Shown: positions 22,800 through 33,571, counted from the first letter of the stretch. The stretch: 64,000 bases of DNA from Aquarana catesbeiana (GCF_042186555.1 NC_133327.1:100110353-100174352); one strand, 5' to 3'. The notes: generated by a model not told the origin, from the sequence alone. Numbers and translations are program-made.

Positions 22800-24180
22800 A
22801 AATGTTGTGCATAAAATGCCAGGACAGTTCAAAACCCCCCCAAATGACCCCATTTTGGAAAGTAGACACCCCAAGCTATTTGCTGAGAGGCATGTCGAGT
22901 CCATGGAATATTTTATATTGTGACACAAGTTGTGGGAAAGAGACAATTTTTTTTTTTTTTTTGCACAAAGTTGTCACTAAATGATATATTGCTCAAACAT
23001 GCCATGGGAATATGTGAAATTACACCCCAAAATACATTCTGTTGCTTCTCCTGAGTATGGGGATACCACATGTGTGAGACTTTTTGGGAGCATAGCCGCG
23101 TACGGGACCCCGAAAACCAAGCACCGCCTTCAGGCTTTCTAAGGGCATAAATTTTTGATTTCACTCTTCACTGCCTATCACAGTTTCGGAGGCCATGGAA
23201 TGCCCAGGTGGCAACCCCCCCCCCCCCAAATGACCACATTTTGGAAAGTAGACACCCCAAGCTATTTGCTGAGAGGTATAGTGAGTATTTTGCAGACCTC
23301 ACTTTTTGTCACAAAGTTTTGAAAATTGAAAAAAGAAAAAAAAATGTTTTTCTTGTCTTTCTTCATTTTCAAAAACAAATGAGAGCTGCAAAATACTCAC
23401 CATGCCTCTCAGCAAATAGCTTGGGGTGTCTACTTTACAAAATGGGGTCATTTCGGGGGGTTTGTGCCACCTGGGCATTCCATGGCCTCCGAAACTGTGA
23501 TAGGCAGTGAAGAGTGAAATCAAAAATTTACACCCTTAGAAATCCTGAAGGCGGTGATTGGTTTTCGGGGCCCTGTACGCAGCTAGGCTCCTAAAAAGTC
23601 CCACACATGTGGTATCCCCATACTCAGGAGAAGCAGCTAAATGTATTTTGGGGTGCAATTCCACATATGCCCATGGCCTGTGTGAGCAATATATCATTTA
23701 GTGACAACTTTGTGCAAAAAAAAAAAAAAAAAATGTGTCACTTTCCCGCAACATGTGTCAAAATATAAAATATTACATGGACTCAACATGCCTCAAAGCA
23801 AATAGCTTGGGGTGTCTACTTTCCAAAATTGGGTCATTTGGGGGGGTTTTATGCCATCTGGGCATTTTATGGCCTTCAAAACTGTAGGCTCCCAAAAAGT
23901 CCCACACATGTGGTATCCCCGTACTCAGGAGAAGCAGCTGAATATATTTTGGGGTGCAATTCCACATATGCCCATGGCCTGTGTGAGCAATATATCATTT
24001 AGTGACAACTTTTTGTAATTTTTTTTTTTTTTGTCATTATTCAATCACTTGGGACAAAAAAAATGAATATTCAATGGGCTCAACATGCCTCTCAGCAATT
24101 TCCTTGGGGTGTCTACTTTCCAAAATGGGGTCATTTGTGGGGGTTTTGTACTGCCCTGCCATTTTAGCACCTCAAGAAAT
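22800..24180. repeat. Large inverted repeat with a further direct copy, 3' region of P3
   Basis: Left arm about 22800-23340 and right arm about 23345-23880 are reverse complements over roughly 540 bp, centred near 23343. Paired words include CCAAGCTATTTGCTGAGAGG, ATACCACATGTGTGAGAC and CACTGCCTATCACAG. A partial third copy in right-arm orientation runs to about 24180. The related sequence at 63470-64000 in P8 shows that this module belongs to the family. Confidence 0.9.
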
Positions 24181-24604
24181 GACATAGGCAGTCATAAATT
24201 AAAGGCTGTGTAAATTCCAGAAAATGTACCCTAGTTTGTAGGCGCTATAACTTTTGCGCAAACCAATAAATGTACACTTATTGACATTTTTTTTTACCAA
24301 AGACATGTGACCGAATACATTTTGGCCTAAATGTATGACTAAAATTGAGTTTATTGGATTTTTTTAATAACAAAAAGTAGAAAATATCATTTTTTTAAAA
24401 AATTTTCGGTCTTTTTCCGTGTATAACGCAAAAAATAAAAATGGCAGAGGTGATCAAATACCATCAAAAGAAAGCTCTATTTGTGGGAAGAAAAGGGCGC
24501 AAGTTTTGTTTGGGTACAGCATTGCATGAAGTGACGCAGTGCCAAATTGTAAAAAGTGCTCTGGTCAGGAAGGGGGTAAATCCTTCCAGGGCTGAAGTGG
24601 TTAA

Positions 24605-24924
24605 AATGCCTTGAGATGCTGTGCTTATGATATCCATTTTTGAAATATTTGTTATGTGTTCCCTGATTCTGACATGTAACTGTCTTGTCGTCCTGCCCAC
24701 ATATTGTATGTGGCATGGACATTCCAGAACATAAGTCACATGGGTACTGTTGCAGGTTATGAGCTCTTTAATCTTGTATTCTTTTCCATTATTTGCTGAT
24801 CTAAATGTTGTTATTTTCCTGTTAGTTTTACTCATAGCTGGATTACATTTTCCTGGTGTGCGGCTGTCCGGATTTTCTCGTTTGCTCACAGTATGTTTAA
24901 ATGTACTAGGCCTGCAATTCCTCT
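24605..24924 (-). pseudogene. Penelope-like GIY-YIG endonuclease segment, cut by piggyBac P3
   Basis: The minus strand reads KRNCRPSTFKHTVSKRENPD, then a lysine/arginine-rich linker, then CNSTHVTYVLECPCHIQYVG followed by RTTRQLHVRIREHITNI. The VTYVLECPC and QYVGRTTRQLHVRIREH parts are the GIY-YIG nuclease fold of Penelope-like retroelements, which nicks target DNA during retrotransposition; the conserved Y-V-G, arginine and glutamate are visible. No stop occurs before the TTAA at 24601, where P3 breaks the frame inside SISRHF/KDY. The upstream reverse transcriptase is not in the window; the segment is cut on its 5' side by the Harbinger-type MITE at 24928. The element is at best a 5'-truncated copy. 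Confidence 0.88.
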
Positions 24925-25342
24925 TTATGCCTTGTACACACGGCTGGACTTTTCAACCAAACTTGTCTGACGGAACAAATCCGTCAGACAATTCGACCGT
25001 GTGTGGGCTTCATCGGACCTGCAGCAAACCTTTTCTGTCGAAAATGTGACGGACTTTAGATTTAGAACATGCTTCAAATCTTTCCGATTAACTCGAGTCC
25101 GGTTGAAAAATCCATTCGTCTGTATGCTAGTCCGACGGACGAAAACTGATGCTAGGGCAGCTATTGGCTACTGGCTATCAACTTCCTTATTCTAGTCCGG
25201 TCGTATGTCATCACGGTCGAATCCGTCGGACTTTGGTGTGATTGTGTGTAGGCAAGTCCAATTCGACGGAAGTCTGTCAAAAAGTCAGTTGAAAGTCCAT
25301 CGAAAAGTCAGTCGGAAGTCCGGTTGTGTGTACACAGCATTA
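24925..25342. mobile_element. PIF/Harbinger-type MITE with TTA target duplication
   Basis: TTA at 24925-24927 and 25340-25342 flank a 412-bp element. Its ends are TGCCTTGTACACACGGCTGG and, on the other strand, TGCTGTGTACACACAACCGG. Repeated GTCGGA/TCCGAC words fill the subterminal zones. It sits at the 5' edge of the Penelope fragment. No coding capacity. Confidence 0.85.
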
Positions 25343-26089
25343 GAGTGTATCTGAAGCCAAAACCTTTTTTTTTAATTATTTCTTTATTTATTTTCAGTTT
25401 TGGATAGATTAGAGTAGGGCTAAGCTAAACCTGTAAGTTTTTTGCCATTTGTGTACTATTATCAAGGATGGTACTTTAAGGATTTCCCTTTGCTTCCTGT
25501 CCTAGAGAGATGATACAACCAGATCAGGTGTCCCCATTGGGAGTTTTGCCCTCACCTACATTTTTGGTGATAGCTATAAAATGTTGGATTTGCTATTACT
25601 GTCTGGTGACAGTGGCCAAGGGGATAGATACACATACCTCCAAACTTTCTGAGATGGGGGACACCTATCATCAAACGTATGTAGGCATAGGACATAGCCC
25701 CCTGCCACACCACCCTTAAAGGAGAAGAATACAAAAAATGATTGGTTAAACCCACAAGTGCTTTTTTTTTACCACTACTATTCCTTTATATCGGCTTTTG
25801 GAATTTACAAATGCAGGAATTTAGAAATAGGATGACAGGTTTAGCACTTTAAAACACTTTAGATCAATAGTGCGTTTTATATACAACTATATAAATCAGA
25901 CCAAAAATGAGGGACAAAGTGGGACTTTATTCCAAATGAGGGACCGTCCCTCGAAATCAGGAACTGTTGGGAGCTATGGATAGAGAGGGTGACTCTCCCA
26001 ACAGGGACACAGACAACAATAAAAACCTTAACTGCAAAGAAAAAAACTTTAGGATGTAAATGCACTTTGATAACTTCTGTGTGTTACAT
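25343..26089. repeat. Two overlapping non-coding repeats, including a MITE at about 25635-25982
   Basis: The first part (CTGAAGCCAAAACC, then TTCAGTTTTGGATAGA) is an inverted pair around an A/T-rich stretch. The second part begins CATACCTCCAAACTTTCTGA near 25635 and ends with the complement of CCATAGCTCCCAACAGTTCC near 25980, so it has imperfect terminal inverted repeats of about 30 bp. No protein and no certain target duplication. Confidence 0.5.
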
Positions 26090-27035
26090 ACTTATTATTT
26101 CTTGCAAGGAAAATAATTAACAAGATTGCACATTTTGATCAAAGTGTAAAATCTTCCCACTTTTCAGCCTGCGTGTATTTTAAAATGTCCCTTGATGTCA
26201 GACCTCACAAGCTCAATACAAGTAAGAACTTGCATACAGCAGAGCTGCACAGTCTCTCCAGCCGTGAACGAAAGCCGCAACTTGAATGTGGCAGCAGTGT
26301 CATTTTATGGCCTTTTATGTCCTTGGTTTTTATATTTCAAGCTAAGTCCACTGTCATCTGGTAGAAATATTTACCATTTGGATCAAAATAGACCGAGAAA
26401 TAGTGAGAACACATCTGGAGTCTAGACTGAGCGGCTCTATGGGCAGGGTCATATCTCTGTGCTACATCAGGCCTAGTGCTTATTTCTGTTTACATAGGTG
26501 GTATGCCGCATCATCTGTTTCAGCTGTCAGACATGCTGGGCCCATTACATCCATTTTTGCTGGAAAGCCACCAGTGAATAGGCCTCCTCCCATTCTCACT
26601 AGCCTGAAATCCCAATAGTACCAGGCCCATGTTCAGGCTACACAGGTCTTCTGGCACACACACACACACACACACACCAGCAATAACACAACGCTATAAA
26701 CTTTAAATCACCGCTTCACATCAAAGCTTGAGCAACACATGTCATTAATTTAAAGTGGAATCTTACACGATTGCTGATTGCTATAAATGAATTGGCTTAT
26801 AATGTACACACACTTAAGTGGGAAAGTAGCTGAAACATGGGAAAGCATTTCAGAAATGATGGACTGTGAGAAAGTACACGCATACCAAGCTGAAAACTCT
26901 TCTGACCTACAAAATGCTGAAGTGATAAATGTAATTTCTAGATTTATGCCATTTATATATCTCACAGAGAACTGTGCAGGGTGGCAATAAGCATTCCAAA
27001 TATGACTAGCAATGAAAAAGAGACCGGTAATTTGT
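26090..27035. other. Unique island, possible conserved non-coding elements, with a (CA)n run
   Basis: About 26090-26640 and 26780-26975 lack repeat signatures and have enhancer-like texture, for example AAGATTGCACATTTTGATCA, GTTTCAGCTGTCAGACATG and GGGCCCATTACATCC. A (CA)n microsatellite lies at 26655-26678. No coding exon is apparent; the small open frames are not supported by splice context. Confidence 0.35.
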
Positions 27036-27083
27036 CATGTAAATCTGGTGCAGCTGTGCATAGTAACCAATCAGTTTCTAGGT

Positions 27084-27322
27084 TTAAGGCCCCTTTCACA
27101 CTGAGGCGCTTATAAACTAGCAGTTTTGAAGAGCTTTTCAGGCGCTTTTGAAGCGCTTTCCATTTCAATGGAGAGGGGCGTTTTTTCACCACCCTGCCAG
27201 CGCACTGCTCCAGTGAAAAAGCGTTCATTGATTTGAATGAAAATAGGTTTTTGTGAGCTTTTCAGGTGTTTTTTTTTAGCGTGAAAGTGCCTGAAAAGCG
27301 CCTCAGTGTGAAAGGGGTCTTA
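27084..27322. mobile_element. Harbinger-type MITE with TTA target duplication
   Basis: TTA at 27084-27086 and 27320-27322 flank AGGCCCCTTTCACACTGAGG at the left and the complement of GACCCCTTTCACACTGAGG at the right. The intact family A copy has TTTTATTG at this point, consistent with insertion at TTA. Inner sequence repeats GAGCTTTTCAGG and GAAAAGC words. Confidence 0.75.
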
Positions 27323-27332
27323 TTGTCAAAGT

Positions 27333-28418
27333 TTAACTGCTTGCCGACCAACCTGCGGCAGGTGGGCACGGCGGCACAAATCGCAGTAGCTGTACGTCGG
27401 CCGCTTTAATCAATGAATGCTTTCACACTGGGGCAGTGCTCTGGAAGGACGGTAAAAAAACGCCCCTTTCCATTGAAATGAATGGAAAGCTCTTCAAAAG
27501 CGCCTGAAAAGCTCTTCAAAAGCATTCAGTGGTTTACTGGCAGTTTAGAAGCGCCTCAGTGTGAAAGGAGCCTAAGAGCAATAGCAGGCGGCGCCACGCC
27601 GGAGCCAGTGGCCACAATGTCTGCCAGCCACCCATGATCGCTCCACTGAGAGCCAGAATGGGGATCTGTCAATGTAAACAAACAGATCCCCATTCTGACA
27701 GGGAAGTAGCGAGAGATCGTAGTGATCAGGAACAGCAATCTCTCTCTACTCCCTGTCAGTCCACTCCCTCCACAGTCAGAAACACTTCCCTAGGGAACAC
27801 TTAACCCCTTGATCACCCCCTAGTAATCAGTGGCTATTTTTAGCACCGATCGCTGTATAAATGTCACTGGTCCCAAAAAAGTGTCAAAAGTGTCCGATCT
27901 TTCTGCCAATGTCACAGTCCCGCTAAAAATTTGCTAATCACCGCCATTAGTAGTAATAAAAAAAAAATATTTATAAAAATGCCATAAATATATCCCCTAT
28001 TTTCTAGACGCTATAACTTTTGCGCAAACTAATCAATATACACTTATAGCGATTTTAATTTTTTACCAAAAATATGTAGAAGAATTCGTATTGGCCTAAA
28101 CTGATAAAGAAATTCTTTTTTTTTTTAAATTGGGATATTTATTATAGCAAAAAAAAAATATTGTTTTTTTTAAATTGTCGTTTTGTTTTTTTTTTAAATT
28201 GTCGGTCTGTTTTTGTTTATAGCTCAAAAAATAAAAACTGCAGAGGTGATCAAATATCACCAAAAGAAAGCTCTATTTGTGGGGAAAAAGGACATAAATT
28301 TTGTTTGTGTACAGCGTTCCATGACCACGCAATTGTCAGTTAAATCGACGTAGTGTCGTATCGCAAAAAATGGCCTGGTCATTAAGGGGGTAAATCCTTC
28401 CAGGGCTGCAGTGGTTAA
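27333..28418 (+). mobile_element. Non-autonomous piggyBac-type element (copy P4)
   Basis: TTAA at 27333-27336 and 28415-28418. The left end CTGCTTGCCGACCAACC and right end CAGGGCTGCAGTGG match the family. The 3' half has CTATAACTTTTGCGCAAACT, TGGCCTAAACTGAT and GGTGATCAAATATCACC in family order. A Harbinger-type MITE was inserted near its left end. No transposase. Its right TTAA is also the left flank of MITE S copy 2, so the two inserted side by side at one target. Confidence 0.85.
27408..27575. mobile_element. Harbinger-type MITE nested in piggyBac copy P4
   Basis: GCTTTCACACTGGGGCAG at the left and CCTCAGTGTGAAAGGAGCC before TAA at the right are related inverted ends; the interior repeats AAAAGC and GAAAGCTCTTC words. 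The left end is eroded, so the target duplication is not fully visible. Confidence 0.6.
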
Positions 28419-29186
28419 AGAGTAACTCCACTTTTGTTGAGAAAAAAACACTCCCCTCTGGGTGAGCTATGCACATTACAAGGATTTTACCAAACTTTGT
28501 TGCAGATTCCTACTTTTTGTTATTCTGAAGAAATCCCTGTGTGTTTGTCTGTGTCCATGTGGAAAGTGAATCTAATGGGAGTGGTTTCGTAATTATCAAT
28601 CAGCTGCTGCACTTGCAGGGCTCTAATAAGGAAAATTGCAGGGTCTGCCATCCCTTTAGACATGATTTACTATTGGGAGTATCTCACCAAAAATTACATT
28701 TTTGTTGCAGGGGAAACCAAAAATCTGACTGAAATCTGTATCTTAGTGTAGACCAGTGTTTCTCAACTCCAGTCCTCAAGGTGCCCCAACAGGTCATGTT
28801 TTCAAGCTTACCATTATTTTGCACAGATTTGATCTGTTTCACTGCCTTAGTAATTACCACAGCTGTTTAATCTGAGGGAAATCCTGAAAACATGACCTGT
28901 AGGGGTGCCTTGAGGACTGAAGTTGAGAAACACTGGTGTAGACTCCTGGGAAAATCAGTGAGCCAATCACACAAGCAGGAAATTATGTTTTCAGGGAGCG
29001 TTCTGTACACATTCTGTGTACAGAACACCCCCAGGTAGCCATATTGCATTTTACAGAAAATTACAGAGCTGAAGATTGAAAAGGAAAGGTATTTTTATTA
29101 ACATTGAATTACAATATGATTTGTGTCGTATATGTTATATTATTTATTTATTTGCTTTTTTTCCCATGAAAGTGGAATTGACCTTT
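28419..29186. mobile_element. MITE family S, copy 2, split by a hAT-type MITE
   Basis: Begins AGAGTAACTCCACTTTTGTT right after TTAA and ends CATGAAAGTGGAATTGACC. It is closely similar to copy 1 (8571-10261) across GTTGCAGATTCCTAC, CAATCAGCTGC and TTTTACAGAAAATTACAG. The hAT-type insertion at 28754-28935 separates its two halves. Confidence 0.8.
28746..28943. mobile_element. 182-bp hAT-type MITE with perfect 8-bp target duplication
   Basis: GTGTAGAC at 28746-28753 and again at 28936-28943 flank an element starting CAGTGTTTCTCAACTCCAGT and ending with the complement of CAGTGTTTCTCAACTTCAGT. The 8-bp duplication and CAG...CTG ends are the hAT pattern. Subterminal GTCCTCAAGG and AACAGGTCATG words recur inverted. 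No coding capacity. Confidence 0.92.
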
Positions 29187-29686
29187 TTTTGAACAGGCTA
29201 AAGTTAGAAGCTGATTAGTTACTATGCCCAGCTGCACCAGATTCTGCTCCAGTTTTAGTAAATAACGCCCCCCCCCCCCCCACACCCATAGTGTCATATT
29301 ATAAGTAAGGATTAATACAGGCAGAGGTGTTGGTGACTTGCAAAGTATGAACATTTAAGGTCCAAGCTCATATTACCTCAGCTCTGGCTGCAATACTCAC
29401 TTCCTCTCTGAAGTTGCCACCCATAGTAATTCCTTCAACACGTAAAATTGTGAGAGCAGGGCATCATAGAGTGCAGAGCGCTGGAGAAGAGGCAAAGAGG
29501 ACCCCGTGTGTCACATGACACACTGAAAAAGTCATTACAAAATAAAAAAAATAAAATAAACACTTGGGGGCCTCCTGAATAGGGGAGGGGGACAGTTGTG
29601 GAGACAGGGGATGGGGGGCAGATCCCGAAATTGGACACTGACCACTTCAATTCCAGAGTCATTTATTTCATTATTTGCATACGTGT

Positions 29687-31051
29687 TAAAGTGATTGTAA
29701 AGGTTCTTTAACCGATTGCCGACCGTATAACCCGGTACTCCCAGATAGGGTGTGCACGTGCGCTGGCGACACGGCTCTGCTGTGATATTGTACAGCAGAT
29801 GTCGATCAACGGGTGCCAGCTAATAGTTTACCACCGTCACCCATTGATCATCCGGAACACACACAGGACAGGTCTCTGCCTATGTAAACAAGGCAGAGCT
29901 TTGTCCTGTCAGTGGGGAAGTAATACATTTACGTTCCCTGCAAAGCAGGGAATGAAATTGATTAATTCCCCAAGTAAAAGCACAACAAACAGTACACATA
30001 AACACTGACTAGGCACACAATTAACCCTTTGATCACCCTAGATGTTTAACCCCTTCCCAGCCAGTGTCATTAGTACAGTGACAGTGCATATTTTTAGCAC
30101 TGATCACTGTATTAGTGTCGCTGGTTCCCAAATAGTGTCAAAAATGGCAGTTAGTGTCAGAATATCCTCCGCAATATCGCAGTCCCGCTATAAGTCGCTA
30201 ATCGCCACCATTACTAGTAAAAATAAATTACTAGTAAAAATAAATGAAAAAAGAAATAAAAACATCCCATAAATTGTAGACGCTATAACTTTTGCACAAA
30301 CCAATCAATATACACTTATTGGGATTTTCTATTTTTCTATCAAAAATATGTAGAAGAATACATATTGACCTAAATTTATGAAGACATTAGATTTTTTCTT
30401 TTTTTATTGGATATTGGATTTTATGACAGAAAGTAACAAATCTTTTGCGACCACGCAACTGCCAGTTAAAGTAACGTAGTGCAGTATAGCAAAAATGGCC
30501 TGGTCATTAAGGGGGGGTAAATCTTCTGAGGGTCATGTGGTTAAAAAAAAATTAAAATACAAACATGTTATACTTACCTGCTCTGTGCAATAGTTTTAAA
30601 CAGAGTGGCCCGATCCCCCTCTTCTGGGGTTCCCCACAGGCACTCTAGGTTCCTACTCTTCTTAGTATGCCACCATAGGAAGATGCCACCTATGGTGGCA
30701 CACATGCAGGCTCGATCCCAAGCCACGCTGTGTGCATCTATTGACTATTGACACACACACAGTGTGCCATGGCCCCACCCCCTGATCCCTCACCGATGGC
30801 TCCTGCTGCTCTCTCTGAACCCAGTGAGGAGGGAGAGAGAGATCAGCACTGCTGCTCTCAGGCATAGCGCTGGATCAAGATCAAGCTCAGGTAAGTATTT
30901 AGGGAGGGCTGGGGGGAGCTGCACATAAAATGTTTTTTACCTTAATGCAGAGAATGCCATAAAACTGGTTGTAAAGGCTTCCATTTTTTTTTACCTTAAT
31001 ATAGAGAATGCTTTAAGTTAAAAAAAACTGAAGTCTTTACAATCACTTTAA
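29687..31051. mobile_element. TTAA-flanked MITE interrupted by piggyBac copy P5
   Basis: TTAA at 29687-29690 and 31048-31051. The left end AGTGATTGTAAAGGTTC is matched by the complement of AGTGATTGTAAAGACTTC at the right. A nested element occupies 29708-30544. The rest (30545-31047) is non-coding. Confidence 0.8.
29708..30544 (+). mobile_element. Non-autonomous piggyBac-type element (copy P5)
   Basis: TTAA at 29708-29711 and 30541-30544; the insert starts CCGATTGCCGACC and ends GGGTCATGTGG. Family 3' blocks present: GACGCTATAACTTTTGCACA, CAATCAATATACACTTATTG, AAAAATATGTAGAAGAATAC. The GGTGATCAAATACC block near the 3' end has been lost. 829 bp, no transposase. Confidence 0.85.
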
Positions 31052-32584
31052 ATGGACATTTTAGACCTGAAGATAATGCAGTCAAGTACCTCGGTAGATT
31101 TAAAAAAAACGATACATTGAAAGCAGGAGATTATGGAACACAGGCCACTGCCATTTTTAGTTGAAGCATATCTGAAATCAAATACAAAAAAGCTGAGGCA
31201 TCTTCCCAGAGGATTTGGGATCTGACGGGATATACTTGTACAGCTTGGGCCTTAACGGCTTCAGATCCAGGATATCGGTAATTAATCTGTAGGGCGGTCC
31301 GAGACCGTGTGCCTGAACTCTTGACCTTCCATAAAATATGTCGCTGGGGGCGGAGCTCATGACCCAGTACCAACCACATGATCATGAATTAAGCTTGGGC
31401 CCCCAAGACTCCACAGAGTAGTAGACCATAGTGGTAGAACCCAAATAAGTCAACCACCATCTAAATGTTAACTCTACTGCACCATTCAGCCCCATCAAGC
31501 CTCAGTAGATTTTAGCTTCTCACTGTGTTTTACAGGCTGCTGACAGCCGGGCTGGATGGTGCACTTGTGCCTTTCACTCAGTGTGCAGGAGGCATTACTC
31601 ACATTGGTACACTCCAAGAGAAATAGAGCCCATCTCTTAGTTTTCTTCCTGTTGGCAGCAACCAACACAACCCCACCCTTCTGACCTTTTACACAATAAA
31701 ATAAACAACTAAAATGGACAAAAAGCGCTGCCCAGCAAGTACAAGGCCAGACATTTCCTAAAAGGCCTCTTCACAAGGACAAAAACAAAGATGAGTGGGG
31801 GTTTCTAGGTCCGACTTTTCCTAAAAGGGCCCTTCACAAGGATAAAAAAAAAGATGAATGAGACTATCCAGTAGCGTCAGTGACAATCACAATTTAATTT
31901 TCGCTAAAGAAGTAACAATGGAGCCCTAGACCCTGTAACAGGGTAATCAAGGCTAGGAGAAGGCCCAGTCATGTCAGCCTCACTTAGGGAGCAGCCAAAA
32001 GCTTTTTTTCTTCCAATTGTTTTTCTTCAGCCTAGCATTTTTTATGCATCTAAGTGACTGCCTAATAAGCAGACTTTGCGTTCCACGGTCTGCTTTATCT
32101 GGTAAACAAGGTGGAACACAGGTCTAGGGGGGCTTTAAACATGACATATTGAAAATAAACTTCAATGCTGGAAGATTAGTTACAGCGTCTGCCCAACATT
32201 TCACATTACAGCGTTTTGTTTATAATTATTCTACACTTAATGAGTTAAGTAATGAGATGTTTGCCCCCATATTATACATACATTAAGGGCCTGTTTATAC
32301 AGCTGCTTTGCAATTATGTAATATGCATTGGTGCACTGCAGTGCCATTCATTTTGAATGGTACCCCAGCGCACCTCCATAGTGCAACTGGGTTGCCGTAT
32401 ACTGCAACGCATTGTAATGCACAATTTGTTACATTTAATTGCTATAACCAAGATCTAGGTACTGTATATTGTAAATGTTAATGTGGGACCAAACAAAAAA
32501 TAAAAGGCATGGTAGTCCACCCTAAAAATACATACCAGATCTTTATCCTTGATGAAGATCTAGTATCATGACTAACAATTCCCG
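31052..32584. other. Unassigned sequence with a weak ~85-bp tandem duplication
   Basis: No gene seen. At about 31740-31860 two related segments (TTTCCTAAAAGGCCTCTTCA and TTTTCCTAAAAGGGCCCTTC) suggest a local duplication. The minus-strand frames at 31131-31385 have no family resemblance that I recognise. Confidence 0.4.
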
Positions 32585-32760
32585 GGTAGTAACTAAATAG
32601 CGTAAAAAGGGTTGAAATTGAAGCGTCACACCACTGCTAGGAGGTCCAGATACAACTTTATTCCATTAAATGTAGGGCATCAATTCAAAAGATAGCTAAC
32701 GTGTTTTGGGGTTCCAAGTGCCCTCTTCATCAGGCCTTGATTGGCAACAAAGCGAACAAA
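32585..32760 (-). repeat. Penelope-type pseudo-LTR fragment
   Basis: The minus strand has CCTGATGAAGAGGGCACTTG, then GAACCCCAAAACACG, resembling the CCTGAAGAAG...GAAGCG motif of the fold-back at 54019-54585. It is a single arm with no coding part. Identification rests on this motif alone. Confidence 0.45.
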
Positions 32761-33547
32761 CCAGAAGTAGACTGGACCTACAATATTATTTTCTCTGACG
32801 TGGATTCAAAGCACAGGCCTAGTCAGCAGCTTGTTTGGCAGCCTAACAAAGCCTACTCAGCAGCTTGTTTGTCAGTAGAGCTGAGCAAACTTGCACTGAA
32901 AAATATATGTGGACTGCTTCTCTCCTTTGGAAAATGCTAGTTGCCTGATTGTTGTGTTCGTCTAATGGCTGCAATACTTTCTGAGTCAATGAAACAGAAC
33001 AAGCATGGACATCTGAGGCTCTGACTTTACTATGTGGTTTCTTGTTCTGGCTCAGTGATTCAGAAAGTGAGGTCAAGGACCATTAGGAAGCTGGTATTAT
33101 CAGAAGGGGTCAGCAATGTCTTTTACTGCAGATTCCCTTTAAAGGAAATCTATGTTCACAGAATACACCTTCACTGTATAACATGAATATTGTAATAACA
33201 ATACTAAGAATAGTTAATTTTACTAATCCAATGTAAGCTTATTTAAACAATCTCCTTTCATGTTGTAAGTGATGTTTGTCTGCAGGCCACCTCTTTCCAC
33301 AACTTCCTGAAGTCCCTGCATGCTTTGCAACTCTGTTGTTTACTTTCAGGTTCTAAGGGCAGTAATTCCTGTACTGACTCCTCCTTTGAGTATCTCTGTA
33401 TTTCAGAAGGCAGGCTTTGTGAAACGTGTGATACAGCAGTGACTACTCACCGGCACAGTAAACAGAATTCAAGGAAGTAAATCTCCACAAAGTAAGTTTA
33501 TAAACTTCAAGATCATTCAGTTTAAGAGGAGTAGCCTAGAAATAATT
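32761..33547. other. Unassigned sequence
   Basis: No gene, tandem array or recognised repeat seen. It ends at the left target duplication of the LINE. Confidence 0.4.
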
Positions 33548-33571
33548 AAAATACAACATGGAGACGATGCT

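Larger units (their letters stand above)
19251..24604 (+). mobile_element. 5.35 kb piggyBac element with deleted catalytic core (copy P3)
   Basis: TTAA at 19251-19254 and 24601-24604 flank a 5346-bp element that starts CCACTTGCCGACC and ends with the complement of CCACTTCAGCCC, so only about 6 bp of the ends are perfect inverted repeats. Order: a 5' region with a CACGTACCTGGTACGTG palindrome near 19314, a leader with a 359-bp tandem duplication, a transposase remnant (20833-21289), an A-rich and TC-rich stretch, a block shared with copy P1 (about 22290-22765), a long inverted repeat (22800-23880), and the conserved 3' block (GGTGATCAAATACCATC near 24451). It was inserted into the GIY-YIG gene of a Penelope-like element. 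With the enzyme core gone it must rely on a transposase in trans. Confidence 0.9.
27040..29265. repeat. Family A repeat split into pieces by nested insertions
   Basis: The ancestral repeat is visible as CTGGTGCAGCTGTGCATAG plus CAATCAGTTTCTAGG (27047-27083), TTGTCAAAGTT (27323-27334) and TGAACAGGCTAAAGTTAGAA to CAGTTTTAGTAAAT (29190-29265). Joined, these follow the intact order seen at 43165-43320. Between the pieces lie a Harbinger-type MITE, piggyBac copy P4 with another MITE inside it, and MITE S copy 2 with a hAT-type MITE inside it. Confidence 0.75.

Noticed and set aside
24750..25049. 99-residue plus-strand frame
   Set aside because: Antisense of the GIY-YIG coding segment and of the neighbouring MITE.
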